NCBI GenBank assembly: GCA_032622095.1
Contig: CP136065.1
Coordinates: forward strand, 209,972,151-210,036,150
DNA length: 64,000 nt
Reading direction: 5' to 3'
From: Siphonodentalium dalli
Lineage: Eukaryota > Mollusca > Scaphopoda > Gadilida > Siphonodentaliidae
Shown here: one piece after another, positions 10,451 through 21,775 of the stretch
Layout: each line of letters starts with the position of its first letter
Numbering within the stretch: the first letter of the stretch is position 1
Made by a program: the position numbers and the translations under genes
The notes under the pieces: generated by a model
The model's input: only the letters and a program-made list of their open reading frames with translations
Databases searched by the model: none
What the model was told of the DNA's origin: nothing

Positions 10451-11518
10451 TGTCATTTCTCAATGCATCTGAATGCATCACATTATTTCAGTTCATCCAT
10501 TGTAAGTGATAACTGTATACAATTAGTATTTTAGTTTCGTCTTGTTGAGCAGTAAAGCTCCCAGATGAAGTTTGGAAATTCAATGAGAATAGCGTCACCT
10601 TCATTTGGGATTGTCTGAGCAGTAAACAGTAATGTCATTCATCATAACCAATTCAGTTTTATTTGGATAATTGTTGCAAATTAACATTACTTGCAATCAT
10701 TCAAGATGAGAAATAACCAGAAGGAATGAATTTGATTACATGCCAGAACAAGACAGTATTTCAGACATTAGAAATTTATGAGATACCCTTTTCAATTTCA
10801 TGTTATGCAACAATCAGGTTAATGATATCTACTAGTAGTCATCATTCAGTATTCACCATGTAGTATCCAATTTGTGATAGAGTTTTTTTGTTTTATTACT
10901 TTTATTCAGATAATACAACTGGGTAATATATTAATTTTGTTACTAAATATTTCTTCCGTTGATCATAAGTTTCCTGAACGTTAATACGGTGGTCCACTGT
11001 GAAGTGGTCCAGGATACTGTGAAATCCAGAATGTTGCTAAATCTGAGGCTAAAGAGTCACTTTAGCTGCCTATATAGCCCTATACCAACAAGCATGGTAC
11101 TAACATGCTTACAAACAGCATTACATGGTCAGTACTTGTAAATTGTTTGAAAAAAACCCATTTTGGAAAAATTTTACAAGCACCATTTTTTTCCGCCTCT
11201 GGACCATCCACCAACCCCGGCCCTATATACGGAATTTTTTTGCAGACCCCCCCCCTGCCCACCCCCACAATATTCACTATTTTTCCATTTTATATCAACT
11301 TATGGGGGTAATTATAACAATATTGAATGTATTAGTGCTTCTCATATTGCAACAAGCCACAACAAATGAACAAATATGTTTAAAACAGTTGAAAATATGT
11401 CAATGAAAAAAAAATGCCAAAAAGGTGGTCAAAAACTGTTTCCGGCCTCGGTACCCCACCCACCCCCTCCCCCCCCCCCCCCACCTGATGTCTCGTAAAA
11501 AAAATTCCGCCCCCCCCC

Positions 11519-12624
11519 ATTGTTGATATTTTCCCGTGCAGAAACGCACTCTAATTGAACAGTACTTCGTGTGCGTTGAACCGTTCAACTCATCGTCGAT
11601 AATCCACCAAGGCCATTGTATAGCGAACGCATTCAACGAGAGACTTTGCCAATAGTATTACGCATTATAAAGGAAAATGATAAAATTAAAACAGTGGTAT
11701 ACAGTCTACTGTACACTGCCATGTAATTGCCTCAGATATGTGGAGAAACACAGTGCAAAGCCATTAAAATTATTCCTTCCACAACACAGTTCCTGGGCAT
11801 ATACGCTATATGTATACTATCAATAGGACAAAATTGGTAAAATTCCTACATAATTTCCAGTGTTGGATATGCACAGTGTAATTGGCTGTAATACATTCTA
11901 AAGGCCCACTCAATATTAGAACCACAAGATCACATATATAAAATATATGCCCGTGACATATCAGTTGTTAAGCTCCAATTCAACGAGAGTTGACATATTT
12001 TGAATTTATTACACAGAGAGGATATATACCAGGCTGTAATTTGAACTATTATTTGATACATTGCTGATATTAGCAATTAAGCCTTGATCGTTGTGCGGGA
12101 AACACACAATGTCTATCTATTTTCTGTTTAGTCAACTAGCTCAGCATTATTCCATACCAGTATCGTCTACTGGAGCAACTACTATTACGGTAAATGATAA
12201 GCAGTTACTATATCAGATGTGGATACTGTAGGTGTTATGGGAGTAGCATATTTAGTAATCTGAGTAAATAGATATGCCAATAATTCACTGATTGACTCGA
12301 TGCACAGATGACAATTAGTGTCTGGTCTATGGATTACCAATTAGGACGAGCATAAAAATATGCCTAAATGTATCTGTTGAGACATTTAAGGAATATGTGA
12401 AATATAGATTCAAATCTATATGTCTCAAACATTTGACTGTAAGGTTAATCTGAATTGGTATAGAAGAGAATTTGGCGACTGGCCAGATGACGGCCTTGAC
12501 AGTTACCCTGGAAGAAATTATCGTTGTGTATACAAATGGTGGATGTGGCGATCCGAATGGCGGAGGGGTATATATATATTTGGTGTATGTTGAGCGATCT
12601 GTGGTTGACATTCGATTATGGCTA
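11519..12624. other. unassigned AT-rich DNA
   Basis: No gene or clear repeat was recognised. Open frames are short and without motifs. Confidence 0.4.
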
Positions 12625-13317
12625 TTTAATATCAAAGCAGCCTAACCACTGTCAACTATAGTATAAAATTTCACAAAATAATGTATATATCAACATTTTG
12701 TCAACGTAATTTTGTACGGAGAGTATTTTGGTCGGCATTCGTCGAACATTTGCCAGGCCGCCAAATATTCGAGATGTTGAAAATAACAGACTTCAAAACT
12801 CGAAATCAGATCAATCTGGGCTTTGATGGGTGGGTTCCTCGACATAAATCTGATATCTTTTACCCCCGAAGCCGAAGAAATAGTAATTTAGTGGCGCTAA
12901 CCCTTTACCCAACAGAAGGGCCCTGTGCCAATGCATTCTCTTATATATGCGAGTCGACCATTAGGTCGGCTCGCATATATAAGAGAATGCATTGGCTTAA
13001 CACATTAAAAATTATAAAATTGTTAAAGAATGTAAGAAAAAAATGGTAAAAAGTGTTAAAAAAAGATTTTTTTTAGGCCAATGCATTCTCTTATATATGC
13101 GAGGCGACCTATGGTCGACTCGCATATATAAGAGAATGCATTGGCACAGGGCATAACTGTAACTATCACAATGTGGTCAAGGAGCCGGTTCCAATGATAT
13201 CCATATTTGTATGGTTCTATTGAGACAGACCGAAGATATTTTAGGCTGTTGAAGCTTTATTTGGCCGGTTTTGGCCGTTTGTTGGGTAAAGGGTTAAGTC
13301 GGATTAGGCAGCTTTAA
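12625..13317 (-). mobile_element. family D MITE, interrupted by a nested element (A1)
   Basis: Bases 12625-12900 and 13294-13317 together form a reversed family D copy. They contain the reverse complement of 'ggttag', the 'caaaatgttgata' core, 'tttgatgggtgggttcctcg' and the end 'agtaattta...gtcggatta...ctttaa' (compare 45180-45280). Removing 12901-13293 plus one TTAA copy restores the D end. Confidence 0.65.
12901..13293. mobile_element. double-hairpin TTAA MITE, type A (A1)
   Basis: The ends are CCCTTTACCCAACA and its complement TGTTGGGTAAAGGG, flanked by (C)TAA and TTAA. This is the layout of piggyBac-type elements. Inside are two hairpins (12927-12996 and 13077-13145), each a near-perfect palindrome of GCCAATGCATTCTCTTATAT..., inverted relative to one another around an A/T-rich spacer. 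Beyond the second hairpin is a ~150-bp unique flank ('tatcacaatgtggtcaagg', 'gacagaccgaagatatttt'). It is inserted in a family D element. Confidence 0.9.
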
Positions 13318-13547
13318 ATTCCTTTACAAAATTGACTTTACTAATGTGGATACCCAGCTGTGTGATTTCATCAGTTTCGGAAACAATTCAAAACCGGAGA
13401 TACCATTTTTTTTATTATTGAAGACACCGTTTTGATATACATGTGCGCCGCAAAGGCGTTTAAGTTAGTATAGTGCGGCGCAGAAGCTGCTACATTATTT
13501 CAAAATCGTTAGTCTTAGTAACTCATCATCGTCACAGTCGTCTTTGT

Positions 13548-13686
13548 CATCTTCATTGTCATCTTCATCATCATCATCATCATCATCATCTCATCATCAT
13601 CACCATCACCATCATCATCATCTCATCATCTTCATCACCATCATCATCCCATCATCATCATAATCCCATCATCATCATCATCAATA
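13548..13686. repeat. ATC/CAT microsatellite
   Basis: An imperfect (CAT)n tract with occasional 'ctcat' and 'ccat' interruptions. The His/Ser/Ile-rich frames through it are artefacts of the repeat. Confidence 0.95.
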
Positions 13687-13695
13687 TAAACTATA

Positions 13696-13872
13696 CCAGT
13701 GACAATGTTCACAAGTCCGATTTTACATCAAATGAAAGGAAATTAATTCCCCATGGCCAATAAGAGACATTGAAATATATTGTGACTAAGATGATCGATT
13801 TTGAGAATATATTCGCAATATGATAGATGGTGTGTTTTTCCGAAAATCGGACTTGTGAACCTCGTCACTGGT
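13696..13872. mobile_element. 177-bp MITE with ~30-bp inverted ends and TA duplication
   Basis: The left end CCAGTGAC, three bases, then GTTCACAAGTCCGATTTT matches the complement at the right, AAAATCGGACTTGTGAAC, three bases, GTCACTGG. Both are bordered by TA, suggesting a Tc1/mariner-type non-autonomous element. Confidence 0.75.
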
Positions 13873-14357
13873 AGAGTATATATTGGAATATCTGGCATTT
13901 TTCCCAGTGGCTTGTCACAGGCCGCCTGTGGGGAGAACCACGGGATTGTTGTTATAATCAACGTAACCCAAACATTGTAATTTCTTGGCGTTATCTGTAG
14001 GTGGAATGGGCTATATTTATTAACTAAAATAGCTAATTCAGTCTTGCTCGCCATGTCGACTTGTCATTTCATTCGACTTAACCCAAGAATTATACTTTCA
14101 TGGCTCATGCAGATGATGTTGACTAAATTGGTGTGTTTGCATTGCACTCGATAGCCAAAATCAATGAGTTCTCCCTGTAAAAACGTTGAATCAATGGTGA
14201 CTGAGCATATTTTAAGTGTTTTATTTTTCTGTCCTCTATTTAAGTGTTTTGTTTTTCTGTGCTCGAGTACACATGCACTGAATTTTCATCACTCGTGCTT
14301 GACCAATGGTATGCCTGGTACATATGTACCTGCCGTGAGTGCATGGTATGGATGGAA

Positions 14358-14366
14358 TATATAAAA
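14358..14366 (+). promoter_or_regulatory. TATA box of the 14403 gene
   Basis: TATATAAAAG begins at 14358. It lies about 45 bases before the ATG at 14403 and ~35 bases before an initiator-like 'attcagc' (about 14392). This spacing fits a core animal promoter with a very short 5' leader. Confidence 0.6.
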
Positions 14367-14402
14367 GGGCAGGGGATAGAGCACGTGTGACATTCAGCAA
14401 TC

Positions 14403-14721
14403 ATGAACTCTCTAGTAATCGTGATCGTGGCTCTCTGCTTTGTTTTAGCCAAAGCCTCAACAACTATCCGCCCGGCAACAGATCCGATACCAGACACGAC
14501 AGCAGAAGCGGCAACAGATCCGATACCAGACACGACAGCAGAAGCGGCAACAGATCCGATACCAGACACGACAGCAGAAGCGGCAACAGAATCGATACCA
14601 GAACCAGCACCAACAACCGCTGCTCTCGTTCCGGCGAATACGACAGCAGGTCCGGATCTCACAACTGCAGCTATCCAGCCGGTGATCGATGAAATGGAAC
14701 AAGCGGGTTTCGAAGAACTAG
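14403..14721 (+). CDS. first exon of a small secreted Thr/Ala/Pro repeat protein
   Basis: The frame opens with a strong signal peptide (MNSLVIVIVALCFVLAKAS, cleavage probably after AKA-S). The mature part has a 12-residue repeat, TDPIPDTTAEAA, in three near-identical copies (a fourth is degenerate: TESIPEPAPTTAA). It has no cysteines and ends in an acidic helix-like DEMEQAGFEEL. Threonine-rich repeats suggest an O-glycosylated, mucin-like or matrix peptide, but no family was recognised. The TATA box at 14358 supports the start. Read straight through, the frame stops at 14741. However, 14720-14726 is AG|GTAAG, a consensus splice donor, so I place the exon end at 14721 (phase 1). A phase-compatible terminal exon is at 33587. 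The 36-bp DNA repeat suggests recent unit expansion. Confidence 0.65.
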
Positions 14722-14910
14722 GTAAGCAATTAATGACATAATACCTATAACCTATAGTTAAGAAATTAATGTAGTGGGTGCACTGAAGAAAAAAAAGTTA
14801 GTCAATATGACTAACTTAGATTAGTCAACTGTTTGTCCACAGAATAACTAACAGCTTTGTCATACACTCTTAGAACACATCCGTATAAATTCTACACAAT
14901 ATGTTTTAAG

Positions 14911-15763
14911 TTTGATCTTAAACAAAATTGTGTAGAAATCACACATGACATATGTGTCGGTGTAATTTCTTCAACATTGAATATCAGTGAACAGGTAAGT
15001 GAATCATAGTTATTAGATGAGATGTGTTGTATTGGAGACACCAAACTCGCAAAGGCTACCACAGAAGCAAAATTTGGGAGCAGTTTTAAAATGTTTTATA
15101 CGTTGCGTTTGTGTCCAAACTGAACAGTACATTAGTGTGTAGCATAAAGTTTATAAGCTGCTGTGAAATTGCTAATATGGTAGCTTTAACCCTTTACCCA
15201 ACAGAACGGCCCTGTGCCAATGCATTCTCTTATATATGCGAGTTGACCATAGGTCGCCTCACATATATAAGAGAATGAATTGGCTTAACATATTAAAAAT
15301 GAAAAATATTATAAAAACTGTTTAAAAATGTAAGAAAAAATTATAAAATTGTTAAAGAATGTAAGAAAAAATGGTAAAAAGTGTTAAAAAAAGATTTTTT
15401 TTAGGCCAATGCATTCTCTTATATATGCGAGGCTACCTATGGTCGACTCGCATATATAAGAGAATGCATTGGCACAGGGCATAACTGTAACCATCACAAT
15501 GTGGTCAATGAACCGGTTCCAATGATATCCATATTTGTATGGTGTTATTGAGACAGACCGAAGATATTTTAGGCTGTTGAAGCTTTATTTGGGCGTTTTT
15601 GGCCGTTTTGTTGGGTAAAGGGTTAACGTGGTTTGTCTCTCTAATAGAACATAGATCATCTACTAACTATAATAAACTCGCATATTCAATCATATTCAAT
15701 ATTGAGAAAATTCCATCGACACATATGTCATGTTTCATTTCTACACAATTTTGTTTAAAGGGA
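14911..15763. repeat. inverted repeat pair flanking A2
   Basis: Bases 14911-14993 ('aaacaaaattgtgtagaaat', 'gacatatgtgtcg', 'attgaatat') match the reverse complement of 15672-15763. The region between holds the nested element A2. This is probably the pair of ends of an older element; its outer limits are not clear. A second local palindrome sits at 14885-14940. Confidence 0.6.
15190..15622. mobile_element. double-hairpin TTAA MITE, type A (A2)
   Basis: Perfect TTAA copies at 15186-15189 and 15623-15626 border the CCCTTTACCCAACA ends. The spacer between the two hairpins contains an extra ~35-base duplication ('aatgtaagaaaaaatt' twice), which makes this copy longer than A1. The second hairpin has one extra mismatch (ggctacc). 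Confidence 0.9.
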
Positions 15764-16317
15764 TACTGTACCCAAATGTTGTTGTTGGTTTCTTTAGTCT
15801 CTGAGTTGTAGAATAGGGTAACCAGATTTCCATTATTTGAAAGTCTGTTGAGTACGAAGTAATGTTACGGATGACAGATTAGCCGGAATTCGAAAATACC
15901 AATTGTCATTGTCGAGTAATTTTTGGACAGTTTTCAAGCAAATGTATCAACTAAATGTTATATTATATGCATACTAGTCCCATATACTCATTAAGTCAGT
16001 GTATAGTCAGTGAGTGGCTTGAGTTTACTCCCAGTATCAACATATTTTTTACACGATCATGTGTGCCACGTTTTGCCCAATCCACTATCCGTGAATTATT
16101 TTGATTACGTCTTGTATACGGAAATTCGTAATTTAATTTATGACTCCAGCCATAAATTCAATTATATCAAATAATTAACTTTGAATTTAAGATAACCTAT
16201 TAACCTGAACGTTTACAGAATACATCTTCGACTCAAATTACTTGGATTTCTATATATTATTGATATTAGATCGTTGTTATCACCGGGAATTTATTGAAAA
16301 TTGCGTACAGTACCCCT
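15759..16317. mobile_element. 559-bp TTAA-flanked element with AGGGATACTGTACC ends (K)
   Basis: The left end AGGGATACTGTACC and right end GTACAGTACCCCT are inverted complements, bordered by TTAA at 15755-15758 and 16318-16321. The interior is AT-rich without coding sequence. It is another non-autonomous TTAA-targeting element, inserted at the outer edge of the 14911-15763 inverted repeat. Confidence 0.7.
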
Positions 16318-17806
16318 TTAACTTGTATGCTAATCATTCAGAAGACACTGTTCCCTGTTGTGAGTGCTAACTACCCTGAAACGTCGCCCTGATCGCATCA
16401 TACTTACCCGGTCTCTTTACCACATGCCTCGTCAGCGTTAGTTAAGCAGGGTCCACATTAATATTAAATAGTGTTCTTTAATTGCCGTGAACACGCATGC
16501 ATAACCATGTATATATAGAGAGAGGATCTACAACGAGTCCCCAGTTTATGTCGGAATTTACAAAACGAGTCTAGAAAATTAGGCCATTGGATAGGTCCAG
16601 ATCTAATTTACTGGACCCGTTTAGTAAATTCCGCTAGAAACTGGGGAAGATTTGTAGATTCTATTTATTACATGATCCAAAACCTCGATATAACATAATT
16701 AAATCAACAAACGGAATGTGAAACTAACATCGGTTTCTATAAGGCCTGCGATGACGTTTCGCGTAACTATGCGTCGTTTGCCCGCGTAAAGAAATAGTCC
16801 CATATAAATAAAGACGTATTTAATGGCGTATATTAAATAAAATTACTTTTCAAACTCTTGACTCATTAGAGTTTGTTGGGAAAATATTGGAAGCCATATA
16901 GTATATACAACGTACGGAACACAGGCGACAAACCGGCAGCCAAAGGTCACCTGGCACTATTTCCTGTTATTCAACGAACGTTTGATATGGCAATTTATAA
17001 CATTGGTTTATTGAATGGAATAAGGGTAGGATCGTGTAATAAATATTTATACATGTATATGTACAGAAGCCAATATTTTGATATTATAAATTCTAGTATT
17101 TCATTATTAGCATCTCAAGATTGTGACATTGAGAAGTGATTTATCACATTGATACCGGGGAAGACAACCAATCCTGGTTATGCCACTCCCTCACAATAAT
17201 TACACCAGACTTTTGAATTGTTATTGATGCTTTGCTCTATATAACTTAAAGATACGGGCGGCGTTGGCGGTGGGTATGCTGTTAAAATATTCACCCCCGT
17301 CAAAAACCGCCATAAACATCAAGAATAATAAAATATAGACAGACTTTGTTCTTATACCAATCAGAAATATGGCATAAACAGTATGTTATTGTCAATTGTT
17401 TTTCCTTTGTTATATAAACAAACGCAAAAAAAACGTTACGTTACCTGGCTTCTGTTTAGATCCGGATATGGTAAACATAAAGAGCGTTATTTGTTACTCT
17501 TTTCCTGATATGGAAATAATAAAGAGCGTTTATATCAGTTTTGTGTGATTAACCAATAGAATTGCGCTGTGTTATGTAAACAGAAGCACAACTTCTGTAA
17601 CACGAGCAGGCTCTTGCTTACGTACACATCGTACGTCTTGACGATCGATAATATACTATTTACGCGCTGATTATGTTTGGCATATGAACAAAACTATATA
17701 TATATATATTAATATTCCTTCTGTTGATGGCGATTTTAACAAATATGAATATTTCTGCAACGAACGCCGCCCGTACCTTTAATTACTGTGTAAATAAAAC
17801 ATATAA

Positions 17807-17882
17807 ACATATAAACATGTTAGTCATAACGACTAATAAACATATAAACATCTAAACATGTTAGTCATAACGACTAATAAAT
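17807..17882. repeat. two-copy tandem repeat
   Basis: A ~43-base unit containing 'aaacatgttagtcataacga' followed by 'ctaataaa' is repeated twice. Confidence 0.8.
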
Positions 17883-17891
17883 GGATCTTAA

Positions 17892-18000
17892 CCCTTTCAG
17901 TGCCGAGTCCGATTTTTGTATCAACCCATATTTCCTTGATCATTTTTCAAATTTATTGATTATAATAATGTGATACATTGATGGAAAGAGCCCTTAAAGC
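17892..18000 (+). mobile_element. TTAA-type G end, hairpin-free form (G1)
   Basis: TTAA at 17888-17891 precedes CCCTTTCAGTGCCGAGTCCG and then 'atttttgtatcaacccatatttccttgatc', almost identical to the short copy G4 at 44776. A possible opposite end, 'actcaaagggttaa', is seen at about 20046-20060 but lies inside R2, so it probably belongs elsewhere. Confidence 0.5.
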
Positions 18001-18074
18001 AGTGCTGCAATTAGAGTTATGCTTCGTGTAAAGTAGTCATTGTGACCAAGGATGTGCAGAGTTAGTCATTACGC

Positions 18075-18565
18075 GCGCTCCGCATGTATACTGGTGTAGA
18101 GATTCTTGCTTAGCCTGGGCGCATGGGTGTTTTATTTATAGAATGGGAATTTTTGGGAGGATTAAAAGTCGAACTGCGCGACCAGGAGGCTGTGTCCTGT
18201 AAAAGGTGTAGTCGGGAATTTAAATTTCGTTTATTGTCCTTTACATTATTATGTCAATAATGTTGAGTTTTGGTTTGTGACAAGCTATGTCAATTACAAA
18301 TAAAAGAAATAAAAAAGATAATTTGTAAGTCTTATATTTCAACTTTTATAGACATGTTTTGTTCTGCATTCCACTGGGGGTTGTGGTCGGAGACGGCCGA
18401 GTCGGCCGCCGGTTCGTTAATTAGGTGCTGGTTGTTATTGTTATTTTAACGGAATTCTGAGTTGGTCATTCGCGAAACCAATATATTTTATATTCTACAA
18501 TTACAATCATGGGTATATAATATATTATCTTGAGCGCGTTACCATTTCTGACATTGGTTTTCTTG
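18075..18565 (+). repeat. dispersed ~490-bp repeat, copy S1
   Basis: Matches 24103-24582 in the same orientation over most of its length. Shared text includes 'gtcgaactgcgcgaccagga', 'ggtgtagtcgggaattt', 'ggtcggagacggccgagt' and 'acggaattctgagttggtca'. It is more GC-rich than its surroundings. No coding frame is shared, and its element type is unknown. Confidence 0.8.
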
Positions 18566-18952
18566 TATTAACTTGGCTGAAAAGTGTGTGTCAGTTAAAG
18601 TGACTCCAAATGATTGTGATTAATCCTAAGTTAGTCATATTGACCCGATCGTTTTCCTCAGTGAATGTAGTCGTTTGGTTCAATCAATTTGAATCAATGG
18701 TTGACATCGCTATGGAAACCAATGGCAAAATAATTTATTACATGATCCTATACCATTATTCCATTCAATAAACCCATTCTATAAATTGTGATATTAAACG
18801 TTCGTTTAATAACAAGAAATAGTGCCAGGTTACCTTTGACTTCAGGTTTGTCTTCTGTTTACATTCCGTACTCTGCGTCTAAAAAATACTATGGCATCCA
18901 ATGTTTTTCCAACAGACTATAATGAATGAAGAGTTTGAAAATTGATGTTATA

Positions 18953-20586
18953 CCAGGTGGGGGGGGGGGGGGCAAATTTTTTTTACGAGACATCGGGTGG
19001 GGGGGGTGGGTGGGTACCCGAGGCCGGAAACAGTTTTTGACCACCTTTTTTGCATTTTTGTTCATTGACATATTTTCAACTGTTTTAAACATATTTGTTT
19101 ATTTGTTGTGGCTTGTTGCAATATGAGAAGCACTAATACATTCAATATTGTTATAATTACCCCCATAAGTTCGATATAAAATGGAAAAATAGTGAATATT
19201 GTGGGGGTGGGTCCCAAAATTTTCATTGATTTTTTTTGCGCGCAATTTTTTTGTATTGTGTCTGTTTCAGCTTGCTTGGCAGTTTTTATATTGAAAATTG
19301 TCTAGTTCACAGTGTAGATCAATAAAAAAAATACCTCAGATAGCTCTAGGGTAGGGTGAACTTAATGCAGTCTGACAATATCAGCTAACAACTCATGACA
19401 GAATATTACAATAATTCTTATACTTTACTCATACAGTTATTTGATGCATGAGTGTAATGTGTGAACTAAATATTTGTATCAGTGTTTGTATACTAAATTG
19501 ATTTTTAAATATACTTTTGTCAAATAATTATTTGAATTGTCAAATTATTTGTTTCAGTGTTGTTGACAACCATCAATAAGTAAATAAGTAGACATGAAAT
19601 AAAGTTTTAATAACATTTATTGAAAGAAACAAAAATATAACCTTCCTTGGATAGTCTTTTGAAAAGTATAAAAATATTATTTAAATAGATGTGAAGAGGG
19701 GCCAGGACACATTACCGTTTTGTTCACTTGTAATTATTATATCCCATAATTACCTGCATATACTAGTATGTAAATGACACTTAATGTTTAATTCAGGCTA
19801 ATTTGAAAATTATCAAAGAAGAAAAATTAATTTACTTAATTATTGTATATTTATAAGATGATGTGCATGCAAGGAGGTCTAGTTTGAAGGCACACATAAA
19901 GGTCATGTACAGAATGTGTGTGGATTTCTTATTGCACATGAACTCCATCCAGTACATGACTGAAGTTCAGCTCTGATTGTCCAAATGAATCTCAGTAATA
20001 TACATCTGTGTATATGGATTTGGCACTAAATTGACCATCAACGTTCAAACTCAAAGGGTTAAGCATTATTTTAGGCCTAGTTCTAAGTCGTAATGCGAGG
20101 TCGGGTCGGTGGTCATGCAGGCATACATAAACGTTAATTCGTACACTGGTTCATATGCACATTGTCCTTTTTGGTATTACTATAGGCTCTAGGCCTACTA
20201 GTTGATGCTGGTTGATGTCTGAAAAAAGATAAATTTAAGTTTGTGTAATTTTTTATTCTACTGTAGGCCCTAACACTGGCCCTAGTTATTTTTTGTTGTC
20301 ATTCCAGGGAATTCAACATATTTTTCATCTACTCACCAGTTGTACTCACACAGATGAATAGGCTGGGTTATAAATTTACCAATATAATCACATAATATTC
20401 TACCTTTGTTGATTGCTTAGAGTTCAATTTTGCACATGTTTGTTAACAGGAAGTAACATTTAATTTGGTCTTTCATAGAAGGGACCAATATAGAGCGGTT
20501 GGTCGTTTTTACAGAGGGGACCAACATAAAGCTTTGATGTTTTGGGGTGGGTGTCTAAAATTTTATGAAAAAAAAATGCCCCCTGG
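18953..20586 (-). mobile_element. short copy of the G-rich-ended element (R2), with 5-bp TSD
   Basis: Begins CCAGGTGGGGG and ends CCCCCTGG, bordered on both sides by TTATA (18948-18952 and 20587-20591). It lies inverted relative to R1 and lacks the ~1.6 kb central part of R1. The first 70 bases include a strong G-quadruplex motif at about 18993-19016 (G runs of 3, 8, 3, 3). It interrupts the right arm of FB1. Confidence 0.75.
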
Positions 20587-20920
20587 TTATACGCCATTAA
20601 ATATGCCAAAGTCTTTTATCTGGGACTATTTCTTTACGCGGGCGAACAACGCATAGTTACACGAAACGTCATCGCATGCCTTTTAGAAGCCGATGTTAGT
20701 TTCGCGTCCCATTCGTTGATTTAAGTTTGTCTTGTCGAGGTTTTGGATCATGTGATAAATATATATAAATATAATCTACAACTCGCCCCCAGTCGGACGT
20801 ACTCGTCCAGTAAATTAGGTCTGAACCTATCCAAAGGCTTGGTCCAGACCTAATTGACTGGACTCGTTTGATAAATTCCGCTATAAACTGGGGACTCGTT
20901 GTAGATCCTCTATATAGTAT

Positions 20921-21590
20921 ATATTGAATATCAAGTGGATGTATTTATTGAATTTTAACGGTTGATGTTATTGTCACAAATTCATAGAACGAAACGACAA
21001 TATAATCAAATAACTGGCATAAGCCATACACGTAGAAGAGATTTTTCAGTTGAAAAGAATTTCACTAAATTTATATCGAATATCGAAATAATAATATTAA
21101 TAGGAACCACGAGCTGTATACACTGGAAAAGATTGGCACCCTGCATGTAGATAACTTGGGGTTCTGCACTTACATGTATAAACAGTGGACCTTTATTCGG
21201 CTCCACCGAGCGCACACAATAATGTACCGATTTCCAACAATAGTTTGGTCATGGTTTATTTTAGATCATGTCATGAATCTCTACTCTGGCTATGCCCGAA
21301 AAATATCATAATCCACCAGTTCAAAACCTGGGAACTATTTGTGTGCCGAAGAAGAACTTTATAACATGAGGATATTAACGCATGTACTATATACAATATG
21401 TATCTTGGTTAATACATGTTCTTGTACATGTGAACCCATTTCGAGTTAAACATGAATTGGTTGCCAGGGGAGTTTTATGATTGTAAGCCACACAAAACTA
21501 TTGTTGTGACAGGTATGACATTTCAACTAATGTTGTGACAAGTATGAAATTTCCAACTGTTGAAAATATTGACCAAGTTTGTGTGCTACC
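20921..21590. other. unassigned DNA
   Basis: No gene recognised. Near 21500-21560 short 'aatttccaac' and 'atttcaacta' phrases begin that recur at 21780-21860 and 22920-23100. Confidence 0.35.
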
Positions 21591-21775
21591 CCCCCCCCCC
21601 TCACACACACACACACACCCTCACATACACACTCACACCCCCACACACACACCCTCACATACACCCTCACACCCCCACACACACATCCTAACATCCACCG
21701 TCACACCCCCACACACACACCCTCACACACACCCTCACACCCTCACACACACATCCTAACATCCACCGTCACAAC
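21591..21775. repeat. CA-rich compound microsatellite
   Basis: A C-run is followed by (CA)n interrupted by 'ccctca' and 'tcctaacatccaccgtca'. The last longer motif is duplicated ~75 bases apart. The His/Thr/Pro frames through it are repeat artefacts. Confidence 0.95.

Larger units (their letters stand above)
8442..11518 (+). mobile_element. G-rich-ended dispersed element, long copy (R1)
   Basis: The ends are inverted and G/C-rich: a G-run plus 'gcg...gagacgtggggg' at the left, and the complementary 'cacctgatgtctcgt...' plus a C-run at the right. Bases about 8545-9625 match the reverse complement of 20575-19210, and 11264-11518 match the reverse complement of 19208-18953. In that second copy (R2) these two blocks are adjacent, so R1 carries ~1.6 kb that R2 lacks. 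Many 'gggacccaccccc' and A/T-run segments occur. No transposase was recognised. The outer limits are set by the G/C runs. Confidence 0.65.
16512..20917. mobile_element. large foldback element (FB1), split by R2
   Basis: The left arm 16512-17045 matches the reverse complement of 20592-20917 (outer part, including 'ggatctacaacgagtcc', 'aaactaacatcgg', 'cgcgtaaagaaatagtccca') and of 18731-18947 (inner part, including 'attccattcaataaac', 'aacgttcg', 'aaatagtgccaggt'). The two right-arm parts become contiguous once R2 (18953-20586) is removed, giving a ~2.8-kb element with ~530-bp arms. The outermost ~140 bp of each arm is itself a palindrome. The interior (17046-18730) has no coding sequence but holds repeat S1 and a TTAA-type end at 17892. 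Confidence 0.7.

Noticed and set aside
14988-14994. Seven-base microexon before a GTAAGT donor, phase-compatible with 14721
   Set aside because: It lies inside the inverted repeat arm 14911-14993, so the splice-like text is probably incidental.
20040-20060. 'actcaaagggttaa' as the right end of element G1
   Set aside because: It is inside R2, which inserted later into FB1, so it cannot simply pair with the G1 left end.
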